From a virus: 33,540 bases of DNA. Every line of letters starts with the position of its first letter. The stretch's first letter is position 1. The stretch is taken from positions 1 to 33,540 of IMG/VR virus record IMGVR_UViG_3300036861_000219; one strand, written 5' to 3'. The notes below the pieces were generated by a model that was given only the letters and a program-made list of their open reading frames with translations, was not told where the DNA came from and searched no databases. Position numbers and translations under genes: made by a program. Below are positions 12,489 through 20,720 of this stretch, piece by piece.

Positions 12489-12811
12489 TGCCGAAGACGA
12501 AGGACGAGAAGCTCCTCGAGACGGAGACGCCCGATCAGCAGGTCGACAGGATGGGGAACGCCTGGCAGTCCGTCGGCCAGTATGAGAAGCAGCTCGGCCT
12601 GCCGGTGCATCTCATTGCGATCGACGCCGACGACGACCCCATCCTGGTCAAGATCGAGCGGGACGGGGCGAACGTCATGGGCTACCGGACTGTCTGCGGC
12701 CTCGCGCTCGGCGGCGAGGGATCGACGACACGCGGGAAGCACCGCGGCGAGGGCACGCTCCGCTCGACCGACGATCGTGATGATGCGACCTGTCAGGCGT
12801 GCCTCGAGTGA
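12488..12811 (+). CDS. Hypothetical protein with C-terminal Cys pair
   Basis: The product has 107 residues. The first 30 are charged and helical. A beta-rich segment follows (LPVHLIAIDADDDPILVKIE), then a Gly/Arg/Asp-rich tail with DDATCQACLE at the end. ATG shares its A with the previous stop (TGATG). No family recognised. Confidence 0.5.
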   Translation: MPKTKDEKLLETETPDQQVDRMGNAWQSVGQYEKQLGLPVHLIAIDADDDPILVKIERDGANVMGYRTVCGLALGGEGSTTRGKHRGEGTLRSTDDRDDATCQACLE

Positions 12812-13152
12812 AGCGACCCACCCTCGCCGAGAAGCGGAACGGTCCCGGCTATCGCGACCGCCTGCTGACGCACGAGGTCCGGGTGTTCCACGCCTGCGGC
12901 GTCGAGGGTTGCGGCGATCCGGTCTACTGCGTGCTGACGCTCTACGTCGACGCCCATCCGCCGGGCCGCGGCTGGTACGAGAAGCTGCTGCGGACGCTCG
13001 TGCTCGGCGTCGACACCGAGGTCGGCCTCTGCATGGGCCACGCGCGCGACGTCATCGAGCTCGACGACGAGTGGGCGACGCAGCCGGAACGGTGGGAGCC
13101 CGGCCGGGTCAACCCGCCGGTAATGCCGGGGCCGGGGAGGCTCAATGGCTGA
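12808..13152 (+). CDS. Hypothetical Cys-containing protein
   Basis: The product has 114 residues. Cys/His positions in FHACGVEGCGDPVYC and VGLCMGHARDV (about residues 27-79) could bind zinc. GTG at 12808 overlaps the previous stop; GTG at 12799 is also possible. It lies between structural-type genes. No family recognised. Confidence 0.5.
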   Translation: MKRPTLAEKRNGPGYRDRLLTHEVRVFHACGVEGCGDPVYCVLTLYVDAHPPGRGWYEKLLRTLVLGVDTEVGLCMGHARDVIELDDEWATQPERWEPGRVNPPVMPGPGRLNG

Positions 13153-13504
13153 CGATGTAGCGGTGACCCCCGGTGCCGGGGCCACGATGGCAACGCAGGA
13201 TCGTGGCGGGAGGCAGTTTCAGCAGGTCATCCCCGCCGGTGCCGACACCATCGTCTCCGGCGAGGTCTCGGTGACGACGACGGCGGCAGAGGCCATCGCC
13301 GCGCGGTCGAACCGGGTCGGTGTGCAGCTCCTCGCCCTGCCTTCGAACACGGCGACGATTGACGTGGGCGATACCTCGGTGGCCTCGGGCAACGATTTCC
13401 CTCTAGAGCCGGGAGCCTCGTTGTGGATGCCGACCGAGGATGCGATCTGGGCGGACGCGGCGAGCGGCACGCAAACCCTCGCGTACATCGAATACTTCGA
13501 CTGA
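13145..13504 (+). CDS. Small beta-rich virion-type protein
   Basis: The product has 119 residues. After a short linker, its beta-rich sequence (ADTIVSGEVSVTTTAAEAIA, VGVQLLALPSNTATIDVGDT, ASLWMPTEDAIWADAASGTQ) looks like a jelly-roll-type phage structural protein, a fold seen in decoration and fibre-associated proteins. ATG at 13145 overlaps the previous gene and follows GGGGAGG. Confidence 0.5.
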   Translation: MADDVAVTPGAGATMATQDRGGRQFQQVIPAGADTIVSGEVSVTTTAAEAIAARSNRVGVQLLALPSNTATIDVGDTSVASGNDFPLEPGASLWMPTEDAIWADAASGTQTLAYIEYFD

Positions 13505-13517
13505 CCGGAGGTCGATC

Positions 13518-13769
13518 ATGCCGCTGACGCCCGCCGAGCGAACCGATGTCGCGGTGGCTTTCCTGGAGTGCTTCGGCGAGGACGCGTACCACACCGGCCG
13601 AACCCTACTGTTCATGAGCCGCTTCGCATCGGGCGGGAGCGGCGATCTGCTCGCGGCCTACGCAGCGCGCGCGTTGACCTGGCAGCCGTTCATCGACTCG
13701 GGCCTGTCGATCCAGGCGTTCATCGACGAGGTGACCCGCATCTACAACACGGACCAGCAGCCCGCATGA
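13518..13769 (+). CDS. Small helical protein
   Basis: This 83-residue protein is predicted helical throughout (PAERTDVAVAFLECFGEDAY, GDLLAAYAARALTWQPFIDS). Ribosome site GGAGGT lies seven bases before the ATG. Located between virion-type genes; possibly a small structural or assembly factor. No family recognised. Confidence 0.5.
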   Translation: MPLTPAERTDVAVAFLECFGEDAYHTGRTLLFMSRFASGGSGDLLAAYAARALTWQPFIDSGLSIQAFIDEVTRIYNTDQQPA

Positions 13770-14314
13770 GAGGAAGCATCTACACCCCGCCGCGGGTCTA
13801 CCAGCCGAACTTCTATCAGATCGGCAGCCATGACCTGAAATACACCGAGAGGCTCGGCATCTCGGCCGTTTCATCGAACACGGCCTGGGTGTCTGGGCTC
13901 GGGGTCTACGTGCCGGTCGTCATCACCGTACCCAGCACAATCTATGAATGGTGGTGGGTCAACGGCACGCTGACGACAGCGCACAACGGTGACTTCGGGC
14001 TCTACCGCATGGACTTCACCAAGGTGCAGAGCCTCGGCTCCACCGCTCTTGCTACTACGGCCAGCGTCCCCGTGAACACAACGACCTGGACGAATCTCGA
14101 TGTCGCTCCGGGTCAGTACTACATGGCGTTCTGCGACGACTCGACGCGGAACTTCGCCACATCCGCCGACGCACTCGGCCTATACCAGGCGGCGGGCGTC
14201 ATGGAGCAGACCGGGCTCAGCTCTACGCTGCCGAGTCCCGCGGTGCCGGTGGTGTACACGAGGGCGTTCCTGCCGCTGTTCGGGATGAACCTGTACACGG
14301 TGGCTCTCGGATGA
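13766..14314 (+). CDS. Fibre-like beta-sandwich protein
   Basis: This 182-residue protein is rich in Tyr, Trp, Thr and Gly, with beta-strand pattern (TIYEWWWVNGTLTTAHNGDF, YMAFCDDSTRNFATSADALG). The core YEWWWVNGTL...GLYRMDFTKVQSLG resembles ARWFWQNGAT...GIYDENLNLFRASP in the next gene, so the two share a beta-sandwich-like domain found in receptor-binding or fibre proteins. ATGA overlap at the start and GA overlap at the end show tight coupling. Confidence 0.5.
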   Translation: MRGSIYTPPRVYQPNFYQIGSHDLKYTERLGISAVSSNTAWVSGLGVYVPVVITVPSTIYEWWWVNGTLTTAHNGDFGLYRMDFTKVQSLGSTALATTASVPVNTTTWTNLDVAPGQYYMAFCDDSTRNFATSADALGLYQAAGVMEQTGLSSTLPSPAVPVVYTRAFLPLFGMNLYTVALG

Positions 14315-15483
14315 GCTACACGCCTCGCAACATCGCACCCGTGGACCCGGTGTTCCTTTCTGCCTACAGCAAGGGTTCCCTGGGCCTGGCGTATCACTCG
14401 ATGAGGCTCGCTGCCCCGTCGTCGGCCGCATACATCGCGTTGAACCGGGCCTACTTCTACCCGTTCGACACGTCCTACGGGTACTCGCTCGCCCGATGGT
14501 TCTGGCAGAACGGTGCGACGGTCGGCACGGACTACATCCAGGTCGGCATCTACGACGAGAACCTGAACCTATTCCGTGCCTCGCCCAGGACGCTGTCGGC
14601 GGGAACCGTCAACGCCTTGCAATACGCGAACCCCGGCATCCACAGCACGGTCGTCACGAACGGGAATAGCACGACCGACGGCACAACGTTCGTCACGGCC
14701 TCGGTCACGCTCAAGGCAGGCGTGCAGTACCTCCTGTCGGTGACGAACTCGAAAGCGAGCGCCGCAGACGTCATCTCGTCCATCGACGGTGGCCCTACGT
14801 TCACCTCGCGCTCGAGCGTTGCCTGGGATGCCTCGACGGCGCATCGCACGTCGATCTGGTCGTGCGTTCCGACGACGGACTACACCGGAACGCTGACGAT
14901 CAACTTCGGTGCGAATACGCAGACCGGCTGCGTCTGGGTGCTGAACGCCAACTACCACGTCGACACGGCGACGAACGACGGCATCGTGCAGAACGCTACG
15001 GGATCGGGGAACAGTGCGACGGCGCTTGCCACGCTGGCGGCGTTCGGTTCGGCGAACAATGCGACCTTCGGAGCCTTCGGCGCGGCTGCGACGGCTCCGG
15101 TGTTCACCCCGGAGGCCGGGTACATCGAGCAGACCGATGCCGGGTACATCACCCCAAGCACCACGATGGGGACCGTCTTCCGCCCGGACAACGACACGAC
15201 GGTCACCGAAACGCTCACCTCGGGACAGTGGGGAGCCTGCGCCGTGGAGATCAAGTCCCTCGGCACCGGCGCGGTCTACGTTCCGCCGATGCGTGGTTGG
15301 CTGGCGATCCACTGCAACGGGACGACGGCGACGCTGTTCCGCAACGTCACGGGCAACCTGCTGAGCACGATGTACTACATGCAATCGTCGGTGACGAGTG
15401 GGTTGCCTGCAATCGCCACGCTCGCCACGGCGACGGCACCGGCCCTGTACGTCTGCGGTTTCACCTCACGGGCGACGGTCTAG
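14311..15483 (+). CDS. Fibre or receptor-binding protein candidate
   Basis: The product has 390 residues, Ser/Thr/Gly/Ala-rich and beta-structured. The N-terminal domain (about 1-200) is related in pattern to the preceding protein. A flexible Ala/Gly/Ser stretch lies near 235-260 (GSGNSATALATLAAFGSANN). A short C-terminal domain (about 328-390) starts MRGWLAIHCNGTTATLFRN. This layout suits a host-binding fibre or baseplate-tip protein. It is the largest beta-rich protein in this block and ends before the acidic repeat protein. Function inferred from composition. Confidence 0.5.
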   Translation: MSYTPRNIAPVDPVFLSAYSKGSLGLAYHSMRLAAPSSAAYIALNRAYFYPFDTSYGYSLARWFWQNGATVGTDYIQVGIYDENLNLFRASPRTLSAGTVNALQYANPGIHSTVVTNGNSTTDGTTFVTASVTLKAGVQYLLSVTNSKASAADVISSIDGGPTFTSRSSVAWDASTAHRTSIWSCVPTTDYTGTLTINFGANTQTGCVWVLNANYHVDTATNDGIVQNATGSGNSATALATLAAFGSANNATFGAFGAAATAPVFTPEAGYIEQTDAGYITPSTTMGTVFRPDNDTTVTETLTSGQWGACAVEIKSLGTGAVYVPPMRGWLAIHCNGTTATLFRNVTGNLLSTMYYMQSSVTSGLPAIATLATATAPALYVCGFTSRATV

Positions 15484-15493
15484 AGGAGGTTCC

Positions 15494-16897
15494 GTGGCTG
15501 GTCTGATCTGGCTGTGGAACCAGGGCGGTGCGGTCGCCGGTCCCGAGGTTCACATCGCCGCGGACATCAGCACGCAAGCGGCATGGTGGTTTGAGGACGA
15601 GGACACCGGCGAGATCGCCCGCATCGCCGCCGAGACGACGACGGTCGTGCTCGACGCGGTCCCCGCCGTTCTGGTCGGGCCACCGGCGCCGGATGCGGTT
15701 CAGGCGGTGCAGGCGTACAGGGACGACTATCCGCACGGGCATGACCCCGAGGACGCGTGGTGGGGCAACGTCTTCGGTTTCCCGGACCAGGCGCTCGACG
15801 TCGTCCCCACGCTCTTTCCGCCCGCCGCCCCCAGCGAGCCGATCGAGACCTTCGCCGCGCAGCCGACGTTCGGCGAGCACGACTACGCGACGACGATCCC
15901 GGTCGAGATCGAGGACTACCTCGCCCCACCGGAGCAGCTCGAGTTCCTGGCACCGCCCGAAGTCGTCCTCCCCGAACTCCTCGCGGCGCAGCCCCAGCCC
16001 GAGGTCGAGTGGACGCAGACCGAGTTCGAGGACTACGCGAACGACACGGCGCTCGACGTCACGCCGCAGTTATTCCCCCCGGTCGTGGCCGAGCCCATCG
16101 AGACGTTCGCGGCGCAACCGCTGGCCGAGCAGCCGTGGTTCCCCGACACGGAGCTCGAGGACTACCAGGCCCCGGCCGAGCAGAACGAGTGGACCGCACC
16201 ACCCGAGGTCAACACCGACGGCCTGATCGCATCGCAGCCCCACTACGGCGAGGCGTTCTGGCCGGAGGCCGAGACCGAGGACTACCAGGCGGACAGCTCC
16301 GTCGACCTGTCGCCAACGTTCTTCCCCACGGCGGCCGAGGCGATCGAGGTCTTCGCCGCCCAGCCCCACTACGGCGAATGGTGGTGGGACGAGCAAGCCA
16401 CCGAGGACTACGCGGCCGATACCACGGTCGATGTCACCCCGCATCTAGTCGCTGGTGTCGAGACGATCGAGACGCTCGCCGCGGCGGGATACACGGCCTA
16501 TCAGGACGTCGAACCGGCCGAGACGCTCGAGGACTACCAGCACACGTCGACGCTGGACGTGGCCCCGCTCACGTTCGCACCACCGGCCACCATTGTCGAG
16601 CTGGCCCCGTCGTACACCACGTATCACGACACCGTCGACCTGCTCACGCCCGACGCCCTCGAGGACTACCAGCACACCAGCACCATCGAGGACGTCGCAC
16701 CGTTCGCCGCACCACCACCAGCCCCGATCTACCTCACCGAGGGTGATGCCGACGCCACGGTGGGGATGCAGTCCGACGGTGGGATGGGCGACGCGTTGGA
16801 GCACGATGCCAACGCCAACGCGGGAGCCGAGGCCGACGATGGCATGGGCGGCAGCATCGAGGGCGATGCGTCGTCGATCACCGGGCTCGAGTCGTGA
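15494..16897 (+). CDS. Acidic repeat protein with seven EDY repeats
   Basis: This 467-residue, strongly acidic protein starts at GTG after GAGGAGG. After a 90-residue N-terminal part (AGLIWLWNQGG...), it holds degenerate repeats of about 42 residues. EDY falls at residues 140, 179, 222, 262, 304, 346 and 390. Units follow a pattern like DVTPQLFPP...EPIETFAAQP...EDY. Two copies of a shorter motif, DGGMGDALE and DGMGGSIEG, lie near the end. No enzyme motif is seen. Acidic, Pro-rich repeats suggest an extended surface-exposed virion or secreted protein. It ends the structural block before the terminase. Confidence 0.6.
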   Translation: MAGLIWLWNQGGAVAGPEVHIAADISTQAAWWFEDEDTGEIARIAAETTTVVLDAVPAVLVGPPAPDAVQAVQAYRDDYPHGHDPEDAWWGNVFGFPDQALDVVPTLFPPAAPSEPIETFAAQPTFGEHDYATTIPVEIEDYLAPPEQLEFLAPPEVVLPELLAAQPQPEVEWTQTEFEDYANDTALDVTPQLFPPVVAEPIETFAAQPLAEQPWFPDTELEDYQAPAEQNEWTAPPEVNTDGLIASQPHYGEAFWPEAETEDYQADSSVDLSPTFFPTAAEAIEVFAAQPHYGEWWWDEQATEDYAADTTVDVTPHLVAGVETIETLAAAGYTAYQDVEPAETLEDYQHTSTLDVAPLTFAPPATIVELAPSYTTYHDTVDLLTPDALEDYQHTSTIEDVAPFAAPPPAPIYLTEGDADATVGMQSDGGMGDALEHDANANAGAEADDGMGGSIEGDASSITGLES

Positions 16898-17121
16898 TGG
16901 TCAACGTACTTGCTCAACGTGGTTGACGATGTGCATAACGCGCTGACCTGCAGGGCTTGACAACCCAATACGTTGGGGTTCCCCGGCCGAGCAGACCACC
17001 GCAATCCGGCTGTATCAGGGGGGAGGGGTGATGCACCCCCCCATCTCGCACCACGATGACCTCGCCGAACCGGGACCGGGCCATCATCGGGGACCGGGGT
17101 CCATCCACCGAGGGGGGCGGC
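16898..17121 (+). other. Intergenic regulatory region before the packaging genes
   Basis: No convincing gene is seen over these 224 nt. They hold TCAACGT twice (16901 and 16914) followed by TTGACG (16923), making overlapping direct and inverted repeats. GATGTGCATA at 16928-16937 is also found in the promoter at 11890-11899. An inverted repeat AACCCAA/TTGGGGTT lies at 16962-16980 beside a TTGACA, without a good -10 box. A GC-rich hairpin lies at 17025-17039. A regulatory or cos-adjacent region is likely. Confidence 0.45.
17025..17039. terminator. Short GC hairpin, weak terminator candidate
   Basis: GGGGTG and CACCCC pair around an ATG loop of three bases, within longer G and C runs that add a little pairing. 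No T tract follows. It could reduce transcription from the acidic repeat gene into the packaging genes. Confidence 0.3.
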
Positions 17122-17415
17122 ATGAGCAGGGTGCGGCACCGCGCCTGCCCCATCGACGGCCGCATTGACTGTCCGGTCCACGTCCCATCCCGACGCGGTC
17201 GATCCGGTGCGCAGCAGCGCAAGCGCGCCGCGGTGGTGGCGGCCCATCGTTCCGACTACGGCGAGGTGTGCCCCGGCTGGGGCGTGCCCCCCCACCTCGT
17301 CGTGCCACCGAACAGGCTGAGCGCCGACCACGTGGTCGCACGCTCCCTCGGTGGTGAGCATGGCGTGCTCGCCGCTCTCTGCATCGAGTGCAACGCGCGA
17401 CGAGGTCAGGGGTAG
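17122..17415 (+). CDS. HNH endonuclease, first copy
   Basis: This 97-residue protein carries an HNH core: Asp69-His70 in SADHVVARSLGG and a zinc-type CIEC (Cys87/Cys90) with the following Asn in CNARRG. It has extra Cys in ACPIDGRIDC at residues 9-17. ATG at 17122 is preferred because AGGGGGG precedes it; ATG at 17056 would add 22 residues of poor quality. HNH genes next to terminase are typical of cos-type HK97-like phages, where the HNH protein helps terminase cut DNA. Confidence 0.75.
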   Translation: MSRVRHRACPIDGRIDCPVHVPSRRGRSGAQQRKRAAVVAAHRSDYGEVCPGWGVPPHLVVPPNRLSADHVVARSLGGEHGVLAALCIECNARRGQG

Positions 17416-17518
17416 GGGGGGACGGGGGGCATCGAAGACCTCGCGCACCGCCGGGACACCCGCTAGTCAACATTTACACGCGGCGAAAAGCCCAGGTCAG
17501 AGGGGGTGCGCGAGGTCA
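17416..17518 (+). other. Gap between two HNH genes, possible cos neighbourhood
   Basis: No gene is seen in these 103 nt. They include long G runs (GGGGGGGGA at the start) and a locally AT-richer stretch (AACATTTACACG near 17469-17480). Position beside the HNH and terminase genes makes it a fair place for a cos site, but no cos core can be defined from sequence. Confidence 0.25.
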
Positions 17519-17773
17519 GTGGCTCGCACGACACGCGAGGTCTACAACCGCCGGTGGCGCGAGGTCCGGCTCCACGTGCTCGAGCGAGACGGCTATCGGT
17601 GCCAGATCAGGGGGCCGCGGTGCACAACATGGGCCACGCAGGTCGATCACATCGTCCCGTGGCGGATGGGAGGTGCGCTCTATGACGAGGCCAACCTCCG
17701 GGCGTGCTGCGCGCGGTGCAACCGTGACCGCGTCTCCGGCGAGCCCGTCCGGCGACCCTCCCGCGAGTGGTGA
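17519..17773 (+). CDS. HNH endonuclease, second copy
   Basis: This 84-residue protein has a full HNH domain: zinc Cys28 and Cys35 in GYRCQIRGPRC, the active Asp43-His44 in VDHIVPWRMGG, then Asn59 in DEANLRACCARCN with Cys64/Cys67. The N-terminal RRWREVRLHVLERDGYRC is the usual lead-in of terminase-associated HNH proteins. It overlaps the small terminase gene by 50 nt, so this is the more likely packaging partner. GTG at 17519 follows GAGG. Confidence 0.85.
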   Translation: MARTTREVYNRRWREVRLHVLERDGYRCQIRGPRCTTWATQVDHIVPWRMGGALYDEANLRACCARCNRDRVSGEPVRRPSREW

Positions 17774-18020
17774 AAACCGGCTGGCTGCCGAGCGCACGCT
17801 GGCCGAGCTCGAGCGAATCGGGCGCCTCGAGGCCGTGGACGCGGCACGGGTGCAGATGATCCGGTCGATGGCCGACTCGCTGGACGCTCGGCCGAACAAC
17901 TCGCAGATGTGGCACGAGTACCGCGAGACGGTGGAGGGGCTGATCGCCAGTGGTGATGACGGCGCAGAGATCGACGCGGTCCTCGCCCGCCTGCGTGCCC
18001 CGGTTCACGACGAGACGTAG
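17724..18020 (+). CDS. terS: Terminase small subunit
   Basis: This 98-residue protein begins with a disordered Ser/Pro stretch and continues as helices (ENRLAAERTLAELERIGRLE, VQMIRSMADSLDARPNNSQM, WHEYRETVEGLIA). That pattern fits the small terminase of HK97-like actinophages, which recognises phage DNA and assembles with the large subunit. GTG at 17724 lies in the HNH gene and gives the usual short length. It overlaps the large subunit start. Identity rests on pattern and position. Confidence 0.65.
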   Translation: MTASPASPSGDPPASGENRLAAERTLAELERIGRLEAVDAARVQMIRSMADSLDARPNNSQMWHEYRETVEGLIASGDDGAEIDAVLARLRAPVHDET

Positions 18021-19359
18021 GCCCGAGCGGTACACCTTCGGTGGGCGGCTCGCCCAGGTCGCCGAGATGCTGGGCCAGCCGTTCATGCCGTGGCAGCGCG
18101 AGGCCGCCGACATCGGTTGCGAGATCGACCCGGCCACCGGACTCCCGGCCTACAACGAGGTGTTCGTCACGGTCCCGCGGCAGAGCGGGAAGACCCTGCT
18201 CTACCTCACCTGGCAGATCGACCGATGCCTGTCATGGGGTCGGCCGCAACGGTCGGCGTTCACCGCCCAGACCGGCAAGGATGCGCGCGATAAGTGGCTC
18301 GACGAGCTGTTCCCGCTGATCGAAGGCTCCGATCTCGCGCCGCTGGTCGCGGCGGGTGGAATCAACCGAGGGATGGGCAACGAGGCGATCCACTGGAAGA
18401 CGGGTTCGCTCATCCGCATCCTGTCGACCTCGACGGCCTCGGGCCACTCGAAGACGCTCGATCAGGCCGTGATGGACGAGGTCTGGCACGACGTCGACGA
18501 TCGACGTGAGCAGGGGCTCCGTCCCGCGATGATCACGCGGGAGGACGCGCAACTGCTGGTCTGCTCGACGGCCGGGACCGCGGCCTCGACGGTCTACAAC
18601 CGCAAGGTCGCCGCCGGGCGTCGGGCCGTGGGCGAGGACGCCGGTCACGGGATGGCGTACATCGAATATTCGGCGCCCGACGAGTGGGAACCGGAGGACC
18701 GGGACTCGTGGTGGTCGTTCATGCCCGCACTTGGTCACACGGTCACCCCGACGCGGATTGAGCAGGAGCGGTTGGCGATGAGCGCGGGCGAGTTCAAACG
18801 TGCGTACGGGAACCACCCGACGGCCGTGATCGACAGCGTCATCCCCGCCGACCAGTGGGAACGGGTCTGCAACCCGACCGCGAAGCCCGAGGGCGAGCTG
18901 CGATTCGGCGTTGACGTCGCCGAGGACCGTTCGTCGGCCGCGATCACCGCCGCAGGATCGAACGGTGTCATCGAGCTCATCGAGCACAAGGCGGGGATCG
19001 GCTGGGTCGCCGATCGCTGCAACGAGTTGACCCGAGCTCATGGCGTGAAGGTCGCCCTCGACGCCGGTGGCCCGGCGGGTGTGCTGACCGACAGCCTGGA
19101 AGACGCCGATCCGCTGAGCAACCGTGACGTGCTGCACCTCTGCGGTGCCGTGTACGACGCCATCGTCGAGGGACAAATCGTGTTCCGGCGGGATCGGTCA
19201 TTCGACGCGGCCGTCGCCGGTGCGGTGAAGAAGCCGGTCGGCGACCTGTGGGCGTGGTCCCGCAAGGGCTCGGTCGCCGATGTCACCCCGCTCATGGCGG
19301 CGACGCTGTCGTTTCAGGGCAAAGTGGTCGAGAGGGAGCCGATGGTCGCATGGGCTTGA
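17995..19359 (+). CDS. terL: Terminase large subunit
   Basis: This 454-residue packaging motor has an N-terminal ATPase with Walker A PRQSGKT (61-67) and Walker B with catalytic pair Asp161-Glu162 in AVMDEVW, and a STAGT coupling motif near 191-195. The C-terminal RNase H-like nuclease has Asp307 in GVDVAED, Asp356 in ALDAGG and Asp429 in SVADVTPL, all needed for metal binding. Length and motif spacing match HK97-type terminases. GTG at 17995 is chosen because ATG at 17956 would increase the overlap with the small subunit; either is possible. Confidence 0.95.
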   Translation: MPRFTTRRRPERYTFGGRLAQVAEMLGQPFMPWQREAADIGCEIDPATGLPAYNEVFVTVPRQSGKTLLYLTWQIDRCLSWGRPQRSAFTAQTGKDARDKWLDELFPLIEGSDLAPLVAAGGINRGMGNEAIHWKTGSLIRILSTSTASGHSKTLDQAVMDEVWHDVDDRREQGLRPAMITREDAQLLVCSTAGTAASTVYNRKVAAGRRAVGEDAGHGMAYIEYSAPDEWEPEDRDSWWSFMPALGHTVTPTRIEQERLAMSAGEFKRAYGNHPTAVIDSVIPADQWERVCNPTAKPEGELRFGVDVAEDRSSAAITAAGSNGVIELIEHKAGIGWVADRCNELTRAHGVKVALDAGGPAGVLTDSLEDADPLSNRDVLHLCGAVYDAIVEGQIVFRRDRSFDAAVAGAVKKPVGDLWAWSRKGSVADVTPLMAATLSFQGKVVEREPMVAWA

Positions 19360-20720
19360 TGGATCGCTGGTGGAAGTTCATCGGGGCCGAGCGTCAGAAT
19401 GACCCGCTCGACTTCGGTGAATGGATGACCTGGCTCGGGCAGGTGTACGCGCTTGGGCTGAACACGTCGATGACTGGCAACCGCGAGGAGGTCCCGCCGG
19501 GGGCGACCGGGCTGGCCTCCTACGCCTTCGGCGGCAACGCCGTCGTGTTCGCCTGCATGGCCGTGCGGATGCGGGTCTTCACCGAGGCGCGGTTCGCGTT
19601 CCAGCGGATGCGCGGTGGCCGACCGGCCGACCTGTGGTCGTCGCCCGCGCTCGGCCTGCTCGAGCACCCGTGGCCGAACGGCACCACGGGCGATCTGCTC
19701 GCCCGGAACCTGGTATACGCCGACCTGTTTGGCAACGCGTTCACGTATCGGGTGTCCCCGGATCACCTGCAGGTGCTCCGGCCGGATTGGGTGACGATCC
19801 TATCGGGAGTGCGCGAGGAGTCCGAGACGAACGGTTGGGACCTCGGCGCCGAGGTGCTCGGCTACATCTACCAGCCGGGCGGTCGTGGGTCGGGCAAGGA
19901 ACCGCGGTTCCTGCAGCCGGAGACGGTCGCGCACTTCGCGCCGGTGCCGGACCCGATGGCGCCGTGGCGCGGGCAGTCGTGGCTGTCGCCGGTGCTGCGC
20001 GAGATCAAGGCCGACACGGCGGCGACGTCGCACAAACTGGCATTCTTCGAGCAGGCGGCCACGCCGAACCTCAAGGTGAAGGCCGATCCTACGCTGACGC
20101 CCGAGAAGTTCAAAGAATGGGTCGCGGTGTTCCGCCAGGGGCACGAGGGCGCAGCCAACGCGTACAAGACGCTGTTCCTCGGGGGCGGTGCCGACGCCGA
20201 GGTGATCGGCGCGAACCTGCGGCAGATGGATTTCAAGCAGACCCAGGGTGCCGGGGAGACGCGGATCGCCGCCGCCGCCGGGGTGCCGCCGGTGCTGGTC
20301 GGTCTGTCCGAGGGTCTGCAGGCCGCGACGTACTCGAACTACGGCCAGGCCCGTCGCGCGTTCGCCGACGAATGGGCGCGCCCAACGTGGCGCAACCTCG
20401 CCGGATCGCTGCAGTCGATCATCCCGACGCCGACGGACTCCCGGCTGTGGTACGACGACCGCGATATCCCGTTCCTGCAGGAGGATCAGAAGGACGCGGC
20501 CGGGATTCTGTCGGTGCGCGCGTCCACGATCAAGCAGCTCGTCGACGCCGGGTTCGAGCAGCAGTCGGTGGTCAAGGCCGTCGACGCGAACGATCTGTCG
20601 CTCCTGCAGCACACCGGCCTGTTCTCGGTGCAGTTGCAGCCGCCGGGGACCGAACTCACGCCACCGATGCCGACGTCGAACGGGAAGGCCCCGGCCGATG
20701 CCGTGGCACCTGGACAGTGA
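19350..20720 (+). CDS. HK97-type portal protein
   Basis: This 456-residue protein forms the twelve-fold ring at one capsid vertex through which DNA passes. Family features are seen in order: FGGNAVVFACMAVRMRVFTE near the N-terminus, GDLLARNLVYADLFGNAFTY, the crown-to-stem segment WLSPVLREIKADTAA, and GVPPVLVGLSEGLQAATYSN with the long C-terminal helix following. ATG at 19350 or 19359 both overlap the terminase stop. The tail is Pro-rich. Confidence 0.93.
   Translation: MGLMDRWWKFIGAERQNDPLDFGEWMTWLGQVYALGLNTSMTGNREEVPPGATGLASYAFGGNAVVFACMAVRMRVFTEARFAFQRMRGGRPADLWSSPALGLLEHPWPNGTTGDLLARNLVYADLFGNAFTYRVSPDHLQVLRPDWVTILSGVREESETNGWDLGAEVLGYIYQPGGRGSGKEPRFLQPETVAHFAPVPDPMAPWRGQSWLSPVLREIKADTAATSHKLAFFEQAATPNLKVKADPTLTPEKFKEWVAVFRQGHEGAANAYKTLFLGGGADAEVIGANLRQMDFKQTQGAGETRIAAAAGVPPVLVGLSEGLQAATYSNYGQARRAFADEWARPTWRNLAGSLQSIIPTPTDSRLWYDDRDIPFLQEDQKDAAGILSVRASTIKQLVDAGFEQQSVVKAVDANDLSLLQHTGLFSVQLQPPGTELTPPMPTSNGKAPADAVAPGQ

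Noticed and set aside
11753-12742. Long minus-strand open frame of 329 codons
   Set aside because: It lies opposite coupled plus-strand genes with ribosome sites and crosses the promoter at 11876. Its product is low-complexity Arg/Ala/Pro sequence typical of antisense frames in GC-rich DNA.
16957-16985. TTGACA promoter before the HNH genes
   Set aside because: No -10 box is found at 15-19 bp; the sequence there is TCCCCG and similar. The TTGACA may be part of the inverted repeat only.
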